Positions 48,770 to 61,702 of a stretch of DNA of 64,000 nt are shown one piece after another. A program made the position numbers and the translations under genes. The stretch lies in NCBI GenBank assembly GCA_017163975.1, contig JAFFSR010000227.1, forward strand, positions 3,720,001-3,784,000, in the 5' to 3' direction. Numbering within the stretch: the first letter of the stretch is position 1; every line of letters begins with the position of its first letter. The DNA comes from Anastatus disparis. Taxonomy: Eukaryota > Arthropoda > Insecta > Hymenoptera > Eupelmidae. The notes beneath the pieces were generated by a model. The model was not told where the DNA came from. It did not search any database and saw only the letters and a program-made list of their open reading frames with translations.

Positions 48770-51100
48770 GAGCGTCAGTGGCGTAACCGGCTAAGGTGCA
48801 CGCCTTATTAGTCTAATCATTGAAGCATTTCAGCTGGAAATTTTGTCGGTTAGGATGGATTAACATGAAAATTTGTCAGTAGGTAAAGAATAGTCCAAAA
48901 AACAAAAGTTATATAATGCCGATGTGCGCTTTTTCCCAGGGGGCGGTGAGAAAAAAAAACCCATATAATTCGATGTAAAAATCAATTTAAAGCAAAAAGT
49001 TTTTAATGAGTTTTTTTGTTAAATGAATACTTTTCGAGCTATAGGTGATTGAAAACATAGATTTTTAGTGTAAAAAAGCATGTTTTCTGACGGTTTTTCA
49101 TGAAATAACTTGAAAAGTTTTAATTTTATCAAAAAACTCATAAGGAACAAAAATAAAGCTTGTAAAAAAACAAAAGTATTCCATTTTTAATCATTATTTT
49201 ATATACAATACATAAGGAATTATAAATTATTGAATATTAATACTGTTACGCTTGAAACTTTAAGAGCAATATTCAACGTTAAATAACAGAAAAATGGCAT
49301 ACTTTTTGAGAAAAATGTATATAATATTTTTTAAAGGTATTGAGATTATCTTTTAAACTAATTTTGTTTTAAGTCAATAGTATAAAAATTAAAGGAGTTA
49401 CAAGGAAAATAAAATTATTTTATATAGTTTGACAATAAAATTTCAATATTAAATCCACTGTCATTAAGACAGGTTTTGAAATATAAAGAAATCCTTTTAG
49501 GGTTTATCTTATTTAGGTACCAACTATGTGTTCTAGAAGTTTCAGCAATTTAGGGTGCTTATTTTTTAAAAAAATCAAGTTTATATAAAAAAAAAATTTT
49601 TTTATTTTTCAAAAATTCATCCTTTTTTTAAAATATCTCAATAATTAACAGATGTACGTAAAAAGTACTAAAGTTAAAAAATATAGCTTTTTTTTCATGA
49701 ATATTTTGCTTTTTTTTTTATTTTTGTCCAATAAAAATCAACTGAGATGTCAGTGTTAGAATTCTGTAATCAGAGCCAAGTACCACCTATTTTTGGCCCT
49801 TCAAACTAAAAAATCTCAAAAAATAAAACTTTTTAAAAATTGATATTTACATGACTTAAAGATGATACAATTACCTACAAAATCCATTTTGGAACAATTA
49901 AAAAGCTTAAAAATTAGCGGAGTTATCATAAAAAAGCCAATTGTACTTTTTCGGTAAAATTTTCGTAGCGCATAAATTCGTTTATTTTCGAGTATTTTAG
50001 ATACATACATATAAATATTTTACAGTTTCTTTGAGTCTGTACGGTATATAGCTTCTATTCTTTTCAGTTCCTATATGTATATTTTGTAAGTGGATAAAAA
50101 ATATATTATTAATAGAATAAAAGTTATTAAATTATTAAAAGTACTAAAGACTCGTTTTTTTGGCATTTTATCATCAAGGGTTGTTTTCAAGGGTTGAAAT
50201 GTTACAATAAAATAAAAATCATTATAAACTGTAAAAAAATGTCTAATTTAATATAAATATGTCATTACAAAATAATTTACATGTTCAAAATTATTTTTTT
50301 CTATTTTTCATCGTAAGGGGTAGTTTTTAAGGGTTGAAATAATGTAATAAATTAAAAATTATATCATAAACTTAAAACGTTAATATTTTTCCATGATTGT
50401 ATCATAAAAATATTTTTTAATATTAAAAACTATATATGCTCTTTTTATTAAGTCAAAGGGGTGGTTTTTAAGGGTTGTAAAAATGCTTAATATCATTAAT
50501 TATGTTACACAATATTAAACAATACTTATTTTAGACATTCCAAAATTATTTTAATTATTTATAAGCGTAAATCGGCATTTTTACTATTTTTCAACTTTAA
50601 GGGTTGTTTTTACCCCTTTAAAGCAAAAAGCGCACCTCGCCGATATATAACTTTTGATCTGTAGGGTAATATAAGCTTAATCCTAAAGTTTTATGAAAAT
50701 CGGTGCTAACCGAAAGAATTTCCAGGTTATACCCTATTTTTGCCTCCAATGACTGGACTATATACGGTCTCTACACTTTCGCTCCAGGCGGTCGGGGTTC
50801 GATTCCCGGTGAAAACACCTGAAATTTTTTTCAGGCTTTTTTCATCGGAAAAGAATCTCTGAGTGCGATGGGTCAATGTTCCTGGCGTGGGTTTTCTCCT
50901 GGGGGAGTTTTCCCTACGTCACAGGTCTAAAAAGCCTGGGTAAATGCGGGAACCGACCGTAGAAATCTACTTACCGACTGCACTTGGAACGTGGCAGTCA
51001 GAGATTTCTCGGGGATGTGGGTTTTAATTAGCTTAGGATAAAGAAATATAGGAAAAATAGCAAATAGGAAAAAATGATAAAATAGGAAAAATGTGTGATA
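48770..51100 (+). mobile_element. SINE-C split by a TIR element, unit 1
   Basis: The head GAGCGTCAGTGGCGTAACCG to 48808 and the remainder from 50761 (ATACGGTCTCTAC, B box GGTTCGATTCC, body with GCGTGGGTTTTCTCC) are two halves of one tRNA-derived SINE, by comparison with SINE-B, where the same blocks are contiguous. The 1,952-bp element 48809-50760 sits between them. The right edge of the body is approximate. Confidence 0.7.
48809..50760. mobile_element. Non-autonomous TIR DNA element inside SINE-C, unit 1
   Basis: Ends TAGTCTAATCATTGAAG and, reversed, TAGTCCAGTCATTGGAG. Similarity between the ends continues for about 140 bases (GGAAATT, TCGGTTAG, AAAAGTTATATA, GTGCGCTTTTT) at perhaps 70%. 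It is flanked by TAT on both sides (48806-48808, 50761-50763). The interior is AT-rich with TTTTAAGGGTTG-type short repeats and no transposase; the 64-residue minus-strand frame is not gene-like. Superfamily not assigned. Confidence 0.72.
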
Positions 51101-51766
51101 GGAACATCCTCACACAGAGGTGGTAAGGATGCGGGTAAATTATTACTAAATATTAAGAAATAATATAGTACTAAATATACAATAGTTCGAAATATTATTT
51201 CCTCTTAAAGTTACGTCAAAAGGAAAATTGGACCTAAATTCCTTTTTTAACAATAAAAGTTGAAATTCCGTTCAATATTTATTACCCTGTAACTTTGAGA
51301 AAAAATAACTTTTCGGTATAAGTAATATTTTGAACTATAATTGTAAATAAGAATTCAATATTCATATTAAATTGAAAGTAATCCATGTTTATTGGAGTCA
51401 TAAAACTTTAAGATATTAAGGGTCCTATTAAGATCCTTCCTAATAGTTAATGCAGGTATTATTAATCCAAGTACATACTTCGTACCTCCCATTTTTAAAC
51501 ACATAATCCATTATTTTATTGTATACCAAATCTTAAATCCACTAACAACTTTTCAAAAATAATAAATATTTTATTGCATTTAAATGTAATCTCCATTTGA
51601 GATACCAGGATTATTCATGCTATAAATACCAATGCCAACACGCATTTTGAGCATTCACAGTTTTGCAAGCATTTGGTACAAACGTCTGACAAAATTGTAA
51701 GTTTTCAATTCGTTTTTAAAATTCAAACAACCAAATTGAATTGTAACCATCTGTAACAAACTAAAA

Positions 51767-52510
51767 ATGAGCTTGGACGATATCATTAGACAGAACAAAA
51801 CCAATCAATCACGCAAAAATGGAAAACGCCGTGAAACATTAAAAAAAAGACATAATAAAATTCCAGAAAATAAATATAATAGTGCAAGTGGAGTGATACG
51901 TAATCGTGAATACGGAAGCATTGCTCGAAGAAACAAAGGATTTAAACAATTACACACTTTTAGTGTCTCTTCCAGAATAGAAGAGAACAGAAACCAGAAA
52001 TATTTAGAAGATGATCCAGCTGAATTAAACATATGTAATTTAAATTATCGCCTGACGGACAAAGACATTTTTGATCTATTTAGAGTTATTGGACCTCTAA
52101 AATTAGCAAATATTTGTTACGATAAAAATGGGAAGTCACTGGGATCAGCAAGGATAATTTACAAGCATAGAACTGATGCTGAAAAGGCGATGAAACATTT
52201 TAATGGTGAAATTTTGGATGGAAGGAAAATGAGGATTAAAATATTGATATCAAAAATCGAAGCAAAAGAACCAATTTGTAACAGACTTAATTTTAAAAAT
52301 CAAAAAATTAAAAAATGTGATATCTTCAATAATAATAATAAGATAAGAAATAGTCTCAAACAAGAAGATATTTCTAATAATGATGATATGAGAGATAAAT
52401 ACAAACAAGAAGATAAACCATCAAGAGCAGATGTACTTAATGCTAAATTGAAGGAATTACTGACTCAAGAAGAAGAAGACATGGATGTCGATCAAAACTT
52501 AAATATGTGA
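51767..52510 (+). CDS. THOC4-like: Aly/REF (THOC4)-type mRNA export adaptor, copy 2
   Basis: 247 residues, identical in protein sequence to copy 1 from the MSLDD start. ATC replaces the upstream ATG of copy 1, so MSLDD is the only sensible start. TATAAATA lies 146 bases upstream at 51621. Whether this copy is expressed cannot be told from sequence. Confidence 0.87.
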   Translation: MSLDDIIRQNKTNQSRKNGKRRETLKKRHNKIPENKYNSASGVIRNREYGSIARRNKGFKQLHTFSVSSRIEENRNQKYLEDDPAELNICNLNYRLTDKDIFDLFRVIGPLKLANICYDKNGKSLGSARIIYKHRTDAEKAMKHFNGEILDGRKMRIKILISKIEAKEPICNRLNFKNQKIKKCDIFNNNNKIRNSLKQEDISNNDDMRDKYKQEDKPSRADVLNAKLKELLTQEEEDMDVDQNLNM

Positions 52511-52783
52511 TTCTAGATATTTTTTGTAAGAATAAAATTAATTCTTTAATAATATTTAAAATAGAATATGTAAAAATTAATTATGACTAATATTATACTT
52601 ATACAAAAACTCACTTTGAATACATATAGTTTTATAAATAAAAATATATTTAGTATAATAAAGAAAAAATACATACGAATTCTCACGCATTTTTTTTATC
52701 TCCTATACAATTTTTAAATCAGTCTTGTAGTTACCCAAATTTTTAATCTTCGTTCAAGAATACATGTTTTAAGTAAATAAAAG

Positions 52784-53071
52784 GAGCGTCTGTGGTGTAA
52801 CCGGCTAAGGCATACGGTCTCTACACATTGGCTCCGAGTGGTCGGGGGTTCGATTCCCGATGAAAACCCTTTCGCTCACACAAACTTTCGGTTGTTAAGC
52901 GCGCGCAAGCGGCTGTGTGTGACTAGAGCTCCTAAAATTTTTGCGATTTTGTACGGGAAAAAATAGTGTAACTGGTGCAGAATACAGTCAATCATAGTGT
53001 ATTTTATTGTGTGCTTCTCAGCGATAATAAATTAACCCATAGTTACTTTGATTTTAATAAATCTAAACTAA
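52784..53071 (+). mobile_element. SINE-B, unit 2
   Basis: Same as in unit 1, with GCGCGCAAGCGGC retained. The split SINE-C head starts at 53072 and its second half at 55056. Confidence 0.7.
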
Positions 53072-53110
53072 GAGCGTCAGTGGCGTAACCGGCTAAGGTG
53101 CACGCCTTAT

Positions 53111-55055
53111 TAGTCTAATCATTGAAGCATTTCAGCTGGAAATTTTGTCGGTTAGGATGGATTAACATGAAAATTTGTCAGTAGGTAAAGAATAGTCCAA
53201 AAACAAAAGTTATATAATGCCGATGTGCGCTTTTTCCCAGGGGGCGGTGAGAAAAAAAAACCCATATAATTCGATGTAAAAATCAATTTAAAGCAAAAAG
53301 TTTTTAATGAGTTTTTTTGTTAAATGAATACTTTTCGAGCTATAGGTGATTGAAAACATAGATTTTTAGTGTAAAAAAGCATGTTTTCTGACGGTTTTTC
53401 ATGAAATAACTTGAAAAGTTTTAATTTTATCAAAAAACTCATAAGGAACAAAAATAAAGCTTAAAAAAACAAAAGTATTCCATTTTTAATCATTATTTTA
53501 TATACAATACATAAGGAATTATAAATTATTGAATATTAATACTGTTACGCTTGAAACTTTAAGAGCAATATTCAACGTTAAATAACAGAAAAATGGCATA
53601 CTTTTTGAGAAAAATGTATATAATATTTTTTAAAGGTATTGAGATTATCTTTTAAATTAATTTTGTTTTAAGTCAATAGTATAAAAATTAAAGGAGTTAC
53701 AAGGAAAATAAAATTATTTTATATAGTTTGACAATAAAATTTCAATATTAAATCCACTGTCATTAAGACAGGTTTTGAAATATAAAGAAATCCTTTTAGG
53801 GTTTATCTTATTTAGGTACCAACTATGTGTTCTAGAAGTTTCAGCAATTTAGGGTGCTTATTTTTTAAAAAAATCAAGTTTATATAAAAAAAAAAATTTT
53901 TTTATTTTTCAAAAATTCATCCTTTTTTAAAATATCTCAATAATTAACAGATGTACGTAAAAAGTACTAAAGTTAAAAAATATAGCTTTTTTTTCATGAA
54001 TATTTTGCTTTTTTTTTTATTTTTGTCCAATAAAAATCAACTGAGATGTCAGTGTTAGAATTCTGTAATCAGAGCCAAGTACCACCTATTTTTGGCCCTT
54101 CAAACTAAAAAATCTCAAAAAATAAAACCTTTTAAAAATTGATATTTACATGACTTAAAGATGATACAATTACCTACAAAATCCATTTTGGAACAATTAA
54201 AAAGCTTAAAAATTAGCGGAGTTATCATAAAAAAGCCAATTGTACTTTTTCGGTAAAATTTTCGTAGCGCATAAATTCGTTTATTTTCGAGTATTTTAGA
54301 TACATACATATAAATATTTTACAGTTTCTTTGAGTCTGTACGGTATATAGCTTCTATTCTTTTCAGTTCCTATATGTATATTTTGTAAGTGGATAAAAAA
54401 TATATTATTAATAGAATAAAAGTTATTAAATTATTAAAAGTACTAAAGACTCGTTTTTTGGCATTTTATCATCAAGGGTTGTTTTCAAGGGTTGAAATGT
54501 TACAATAAAATAAAAATCATTATAAACTGTAAAAAAATGTCTAATTTAATATAAATATGTCATTACAAAATAATTTACATGTTCAAAATTATTTTTTCTA
54601 TTTTTCATCGTAAGGGGTAGTTTTTAAGGGTTGAAATAATGTAATAAATTAAAAATTATATCATAAACTTAAAACGTTAATATTTTTCCATGATTGTATC
54701 ATAAAAATATTTTTAATATTAAAAACTATATATGCTCTTTTTATTAAGTCAAAGGGGTGGTTTTTAAGGGTTGTAAAATGCTTAATATCATTAATTATGT
54801 TACACAATATTAAACAATACTTATTTTAGACATTCCAAAATTATTTTAATTATTTATAAGCGTAAATCGGCATTTTTACTATTTTTCAACTTTAAGGGTT
54901 GTTTTTACCCCTTTAAAGCAAAAAGCGCACCTCGCCGATATATAACTTTTGATCTGTAGGGTAATATAAGCTTAATCCTAAAGTTTTATGAAAATCGGTG
55001 CTAACCGAAAGAATTTCCAGGTTATACCCTATTTTTGCCTCCAATGACTGGACTA
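53111..55055. mobile_element. TIR DNA element inside SINE-C, unit 2
   Basis: 1,945 bp, same ends and same insertion point as in unit 1, so the insertion came before the tandem amplification. Confidence 0.72.
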
Positions 55056-56059
55056 TATACGGTCTCTATACTTTCGCTCCAGGCGGTCGGGGTTCGATTC
55101 CCGGTGAAAACACCTGAAATTTTTTTCAGGCTTTTTCATCGGAAAAGAATCTCTGAGTGCGATGGGTCAATGTTCCTGGCGTGGGTTTTCTCCTGGGGGA
55201 GTTTTCCCTACGTCACAGGTCTAAAAAGCCTGGGTAAATGCGGGAACCGACCGTAGAAATCTACTTACCGACTGCACTTGGAACGTGGCAGTCAGAGATT
55301 TCTCGGGGATGTGGGTTTTAATTAGCTTAGGATAAAGAAATATAGGAAAAATAGCAAATAGGAAAAAATGATAAAATAGGAAAAATGTGTGATAGGAACA
55401 TCCTCACACAGAGGTGGTAAGGATGCGGGTAAATTATTACTAAATATTAAGAAATAATATAGTACTAAATATACAATAGTTCGAAATATTATTTCCTCTT
55501 AAAGTTACGTCAAAAGGAAAATTGGACCTAAATTCCTTTTTAACAATAAAAGTTGAAATTCCGTTCAATATTTATTACCCTGTAACTTTGAGAAAAAATA
55601 ACTTTTCGGTATAAGTAATATTTTGAACTATAATTGTAAATAAGAATTCAATATTCATATTAAATTGAAAGTAATCCATGTTTATTGGAGTCATAAAACT
55701 TTAAGATATTAAGGGTCCTATTAAGATCCTTCCTAATAGTTAATGCAGGTATTATTAATCCAAGTACATACTTCGTACCTCCCATTTTTAAACACATAAT
55801 CCATTATTTTATTGTATACCAAATCTTAAATCCACTAACAACTTTTCAAAAATAATAAATATTTTATTGCATTTAAATGTAATCTCCATTTGAGATACCA
55901 GGATTATTCATGCTATAAATACCAATGCCAACACGCATTTTGAGCATTCACAGTTTTGCAAGCATTTGGTACAAACGTCTGACAAAATTGTAAGTTTTCA
56001 ATTCGTTTTTAAAATTCAAACAACCAAATTGAATTGTAACCATCTGTAACAAACTAAAA

Positions 56060-56803
56060 ATGAGCTTGGACGATATCATTAGACAGAACAAAACCAATCA
56101 ATCACGCAAAAATGGAAAACGCCGTGAAACATTAAAAAAAAGACATAATAAAATTCCAGAAAATAAATATAATAGTGCAAGTGGAGTGATACGTAATCGT
56201 GAATACGGAAGCATTGCTCGAAGAAACAAAGGATTTAAACAATTACACACTTTTAGTGTCTCTTCCAGAATAGAAGAGAACAGAAACCAGAAATATTTAG
56301 AAGATGATCCAGCTGAATTAAACATATGTAATTTAAATTATCGCCTGACGGACAAAGACATTTTTGATCTATTTAGAGTTATTGGACCTCTAAAATTAGC
56401 AAATATTTGTTACGATAAAAATGGGAAGTCACTGGGATCAGCAAGGATAATTTACAAGCATAGAACTGATGCTGAAAAGGCGATGAAACATTTTAATGGT
56501 GAAATTTTGGATGGAAGGAAAATGAGGATTAAAATATTGATATCAAAAATCGAAGCAAAAGAACCAATTTGTAACAGACTTAATTTTAAAAATCAAAAAA
56601 TTAAAAAATGTGATATCTTCAATAATAATAATAAGATAAGAAATAGTCTCAAACAAGAAGATATTTCTAATAATGATGATATGAGAGATAAATACAAACA
56701 AGAAGATAAACCATCAAGAGCAGATGTACTTAATGCTAAATTGAAGGAATTACTGACTCAAGAAGAAGAAGACATGGATGTCGATCAAAACTTAAATATG
56801 TGA
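56060..56803 (+). CDS. THOC4-like: Aly/REF (THOC4)-type mRNA export adaptor, copy 3
   Basis: 247 residues, identical to copies 1 and 2 from MSLDD. TATAAATA at 55914, 146 bases upstream. Intact RRM and both terminal motifs. Confidence 0.87.
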   Translation: MSLDDIIRQNKTNQSRKNGKRRETLKKRHNKIPENKYNSASGVIRNREYGSIARRNKGFKQLHTFSVSSRIEENRNQKYLEDDPAELNICNLNYRLTDKDIFDLFRVIGPLKLANICYDKNGKSLGSARIIYKHRTDAEKAMKHFNGEILDGRKMRIKILISKIEAKEPICNRLNFKNQKIKKCDIFNNNNKIRNSLKQEDISNNDDMRDKYKQEDKPSRADVLNAKLKELLTQEEEDMDVDQNLNM

Positions 56804-57077
56804 TTCTAGATATTTTTTTGTAAGAATAAAATTAATTCTTTAATAATATTTAAAATAGAATATGTAAAAATTAATTATGACTAATATTATACTTATACAA
56901 AAACTCACTTTGAATACATATAGTTTTATAAATAAAAATATATTTAGTATAATAAAGAAAAAATACATACGAATTCTCACGCATTTTTTTATCTCCTATA
57001 CAATTTTTTAAATCAGTCTTGTAGTTACCCAAATTTTTAATCTTCGTTCAAGAATACATGTTTTAAGTAAATAAAAG

Positions 57078-57364
57078 GAGCGTCTGTGGTGTAACCGGCT
57101 AAGGCATACGGTCTCTACACATTGGCTCCGAGTGGTCGGGGGTTCGATTCCCGATGAAAACCCTTTCGCTCACACAAACTTTCGGTTGTTAAGCGCGCGC
57201 AAGCGCTGTGTGTGACTAGAGCTCCTAAAATTTTTGCGATTTTGTACGGGAAAAAATAGTGTAACTGGTGCAGAATACAGTCAATCATAGTGTATTTTAT
57301 TGTGTGCTTCTCAGCGATAATAAATTAACCCATAGTTACTTTGATTTTAATAAATCTAAACTAA
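57078..57364 (+). mobile_element. SINE-B, unit 3
   Basis: Same element; carries the one-base-shorter GCGCAAGCGCTG block shared with unit 4. The SINE-C head starts at 57365 and its second half at 59352. Confidence 0.7.
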
Positions 57365-57403
57365 GAGCGTCAGTGGCGTAACCGGCTAAGGTGCACGCCT
57401 TAT

Positions 57404-59351
57404 TAGTCTAATCATTGAAGCATTTCAGCTGGAAATTTTGTCGGTTAGGATGGATTAACATGAAAATTTGTCAGTAGGTAAAGAATAGTCCAAAAAACAA
57501 AAGTTATATAATGCCGATGTGCGCTTTTTCCCAGGGGGCGGTGAGAAAAAAAAAACCCATATAATTCGATGTAAAAATCAATTTAAAGCAAAAAGTTTTT
57601 AATGAGTTTTTTTGTTAAATGAATACTTTTCGAGCTATAGGTGATTGAAAACATAGATTTTTAGTGTAAAAAAGCATGTTTTCTGACGGTTTTCATGAAA
57701 TAACTTGAAAAGTTTTAATTTTATCAAAAAAACTCATAAGAAACAAAAATAAAGCTTGTAAAAACAAAACGATTCCATTTTTAATCATTATTTTATATAC
57801 AATACATAAGGAATTATAAATTATTGAATATTAATACTGTTACGCTTGAAACTTTAAGAGCAATATTCAACGTTAAATAACAGAAAAATGGCATACTTTT
57901 TGAGAAAAATGTATATAATATTTTTAAAGGTATTGAGATTATCTTTTAAATTAATTTTGTTTTAAGTCAATAGTATAAAAATTAAAGGAGTTACAAGGAA
58001 AATAAAATTATTTTATATAGTTTGACAATAAAATTTCAATATTAAATCCACTGTCATTAAGACAGGTTTTGAAATATAAAGAAATCCTTTTAGGGTTTAT
58101 CTTATTTAGGTACCAACTATGTGTTCTAGAAGTTTCAGCAATTTAGGGTGCTTATTTTTAAAAAAATCAAGTTTATATAAAAAAAAAAATTTTTTATTTT
58201 TCAAAAATTCATCCTTTTTTAAAATATCTCAATAATTAACAGATGTACGTAAAAAGTACTAAAGTTAAAAAATATAGCTTTTTTTCATGAATATTTTGCT
58301 TTTTTTTTTTATTTTTGTCCAATAAAAATCAACTGAGATGTCAGTGTTAGAATTCTGTAATCAGAGCCAAGTACCACCTATTTTTGGCCCTTCAAACTAA
58401 AAAATCTCAAAAAATAAAACTTTTTAAAAATTGATATTTACATGACTTAAAGATGATACAATTACCTACAAAATCCATTTTGGAACAATTAAAAAGCTTA
58501 AAAATTAGCGGAGTTATCATAAAAAAGCCAATTGTACTTTTTCGGTAAAATTTTCGTAGCGCATAAATTCGTTTTATTTTCGAGTATTTTAGATACATAC
58601 ATATAAATATTTTACAGTTTCTTTGAGTCTGTACGGTATATAGCTTCTATTCTTTTCAGTTCCTATATGTATATTTTGTAAGTGGATAAAAAATATATTA
58701 TTAATAGAATAAAAGTTATTAAATTATTAAAAGTACTAAAGACTCGTTTTTTTGGCATTTTATCATCAAGGGTTGTTTTCAAGGGTTGAAATGTTACAAT
58801 AAAATAAAAATCATTATAAACTGTAAAAAAATGTCTAATTTAATATAAATATGTCATTACAAAATAATTTACATGTTCAAAATTATTTTTTTCTATTTTT
58901 CATCGTAAGGGGTAGTTTTTAAGGGTTGAAATAATGTAATAAATTAAAAATTATATCATAAACTTAAAACGTTAATATTTTTCCATGATTGTATCATAAA
59001 AATATTTTTTAATATTAAAAACTATATATGCTCTTTTTATTAAGTCAAAGGGGTGGTTTTAAGGGTTGTAAAAATGCTTAATATCATTAATTATGTTACA
59101 CAATATTAAACAATACTTATTTTAGACATTCCAAAATTATTTTAATTATTTATAAGCGTAAATCGGCATTTTTACTATTTTTCAACTTTAAGGGTTGTTT
59201 TTACCCCTTTAAAGCAAAAAGCGCACCTCGCCGATATATAACTTTTGATCTGTAGGGTAATATAAGCTTAATCCTAAAGTTTTATGAAAATCGGTGCTAA
59301 CCGAAAGAATTTCCAGGTTATACCCTATTTTTGCCTCCAATGACTGGACTA
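57404..59351. mobile_element. TIR DNA element inside SINE-C, unit 3
   Basis: 1,948 bp at the same insertion point as in the other units. Confidence 0.72.
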
Positions 59352-60359
59352 TATACGGTCTCTACACTTTCGCTCCAGGCGGTCGGGGGTTCGATTCCCG
59401 GTGAAAACACCTGAAATTTTTTTCAGGCTTTTTTCATCGGAAAAAGAATCTCTGAGTGCGATGGGTCAATGTTCCTGGCGTGGGTTTTCTCCTGGGGGAG
59501 TTTTCCCTACGTCACAGGTCTAAAAAGCCTGGGTAAATGCGGGAACCGACCGTAGAAATCTACTTACCGACTGCACTTGGAACGTGGCAGTCAGAGATTT
59601 CTCGGGGATGTGGGTTTTAATTAGCTTAGGATAAAGAAATATAGGAAAAATAGCAAATAGGAAAAAATGATAAAATAGGAAAAATGTGTGATAGGAACAT
59701 CCTCACACAGAGGTGGTAAGGATGCGGGTAAATTATTACTAAATATTAAGAAATAATATAGTACTAAATATACAATAGTTCGAAATATTATTTCCTCTTA
59801 AAGTTACGTCAAAAGGAAAATTGGACCTAAATTCCTTTTTTAACAATAAAAGTTGAAATTCCGTTCAATATTTATTACCCTGTAACTTTGAGAAAAAATA
59901 ACTTTTCGGTATAAGTAATATTTTGAACTATAATTGTAAATAAGAATTCAATATTCATATTAAATTGAAAGTAATCCATGTTTATTGGAGTCATAAAACT
60001 TTAAGATATTAAGGGTCCTATTAAGATCCTTCCTAATAGTTAATGCAGGTATTATTAATCCAAGTACATACTTCGTACCTCCCATTTTTAAACACATAAT
60101 CCATTATTTTATTGTATACCAAATCTTAAATCCACTAACAACTTTTCAAAAATAATAAATATTTTATTGCATTTAAATGTAATCTCCATTTGAGATACCA
60201 GGATTATTCATGCTATAAATACCAATGCCAACACGCATTTTGAGCATTCACAGTTTTGCAAGCATTTGGTACAAACGTCTGACAAAATTGTAAGTTTTCA
60301 ATTCGTTTTTAAAATTCAAACAACCAAATTGAATTGTAACCATCTGTAACAAACTAAAA

Positions 60360-61184
60360 ATGAGCTTGGACGATATCATTAGACAGAACAAAACCAATCA
60401 ATCACGCAAAAATGGAAAACGCCGTGAAACATTAAAAAAAAGACATAATAAAATTCCAGAAAATAAATATAATAGTGCAAGTGGAGTGATACGTAATCGT
60501 GAATACGGAAGCATTGCTCGAAGAAACAAAGGATTTAAACAATTACACACTTTTAGTGTCTCTTCCAGAATAGAAGAGAACAGAAACCAGAAATATTTAG
60601 AAGATGATCCAGCTGAATTAAACATATGTAATTTAAATTATCGCCTGACGGACAAAGACATTTTTGATCTATTTAGAGTTATTGGACCTCTAAAATTAGC
60701 AAATATTTGTTACGATAAAAATGGGAAGTCACTGGGATCAGCAAGGATAATTTACAAGCATAGAACTGATGCTGAAAAGGCGATGAAACATTTTAATGGT
60801 GAAATTTTGGATGGAAGGAAAATGAGGATTAAAATATTGATATCAAAAATCGAAGCAAAAGAACCAATTTGTAACAGACTTAATTTTAAAAATCAAAAAA
60901 TTAAAAAATGTGATATCTTCAATAATAATAATAAGATAAGAAATAGTCTCAAACAAGAAGATATTTCTAATAATGATGATATGAGAGATAAATACAAACA
61001 AGAAGATAAACCATCAAGAGCAGATGTACTTAATGCTAAATTGGAAGGAATTACTGACTCAAGAAGAAGAAGACATGGATGTCGATCAAAACTTAAATAT
61101 GTGATTCTAGATATTTTTTGTAAGAATAAAATTAATTCTTTAATAATATTTAAAATAGAATATGTAAAAATTAATTATGACTAA
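60360..61184 (+). CDS. THOC4-like: Aly/REF-type adaptor, copy 4, C-terminal frameshift
   Basis: Identical to the other copies through residue 228 (ADVLNAKL). Here TTGGAAGG replaces TTGAAGG (extra G at 61043-61044). The frame then runs into a basic tail (EGITDSRRRRHGCRSK) and 3' flanking sequence, giving 274 residues and losing KELLTQEEEDMDVD. The RRM and N-terminal motif stay intact, but the C-terminal UAP56-type motif is broken. It could be a decaying copy or a homopolymer sequencing error. Confidence 0.8.
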   Translation: MSLDDIIRQNKTNQSRKNGKRRETLKKRHNKIPENKYNSASGVIRNREYGSIARRNKGFKQLHTFSVSSRIEENRNQKYLEDDPAELNICNLNYRLTDKDIFDLFRVIGPLKLANICYDKNGKSLGSARIIYKHRTDAEKAMKHFNGEILDGRKMRIKILISKIEAKEPICNRLNFKNQKIKKCDIFNNNNKIRNSLKQEDISNNDDMRDKYKQEDKPSRADVLNAKLEGITDSRRRRHGCRSKLKYVILDIFCKNKINSLIIFKIEYVKINYD

Positions 61185-61377
61185 TATTATACTTATACAA
61201 AAACTCACTTTGAATACATATAGTTTTATAAATAAAAATATATTTAGTATAATAAAGAGAAAAATACATACGAATTCTCACGCATTTTTTTATCTCCTAT
61301 ACAATTTTTAAATCAGTCTTGTAGTTACCCAAATTTTTAATCTTCGTTCAAGAATACATGTTTTAAGTAAATAAAAG

Positions 61378-61663
61378 GAGCGTCTGTGGTGTAACCGGCT
61401 AAGGCATACGGTCTCTACACATTGGCTCCGAGTGGTCGGGGTTCGATTCCCGATGAAAACCCTTTCGCTCACACAAACTTTCGGTTGTTAAGCGCGCGCA
61501 AGCGCTGTGTGTGACTAGAGCTCCTAAAATTTTTGCGATTTTGTACGGGAAAAAATAGTGTAACTGGTGCAGAATACAGTCAATCATAGTGTATTTTATT
61601 GTGTGCTTCTCAGCGATAATAAATTAACCCATAGTTACTTTGATTTTAATAAATCTAAACTAA
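61378..61663 (+). mobile_element. SINE-B, unit 4
   Basis: Same element, with four instead of five G before TTCGATTCC. The SINE-C head starts at 61664 and its second half at 63648. Confidence 0.7.
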
Positions 61664-61702
61664 GAGCGTCAGTGGCGTAACCGGCTAAGGTGCACGCCTT
61701 AT

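Larger units (their letters stand above)
46834..51137 (+). repeat. Tandem unit 1 of ~4.3 kb
   Basis: First unit of a head-to-tail array, 4,304 bp, beginning AATTATTACTAAATATTAAG. Order: inverted-repeat stretch (46868-47045), TATA box, Aly/REF ORF, AATAAA, SINE-B, SINE-C split by a TIR element, SINE-C tail. The sequence left of 46834 is unique in the window, so this is the true left edge. Confidence 0.95.
51138..55431 (+). repeat. Tandem unit 2 of ~4.3 kb
   Basis: 4,294 bp, same order as unit 1, joined directly to it (GGATGCGGGTA then AATTATTAC). Differences are mostly homopolymer lengths plus single substitutions, for example TTTTAAATTAATTTTG against TTTTAAACTAATTTTG in unit 1, and a private AAAACCTTTT at 54125. 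Confidence 0.95.
55432..59730 (+). repeat. Tandem unit 3 of ~4.3 kb
   Basis: 4,299 bp. It shares GCGCAAGCGCTG, CATAAGAAAC and AAACAAAACGATTCC with unit 4, against GCGCAAGCGGCTG, CATAAGGAAC and AAACAAAAGTATTCC in units 1 and 2. Confidence 0.95.

Noticed and set aside
49816..50010. 64-residue minus-strand ORF repeated in all four units (also 54115, 58407, 62707)
   Set aside because: It lies in the AT-rich interior of the TIR element, one copy has an altered start through an indel, and no domain is visible.
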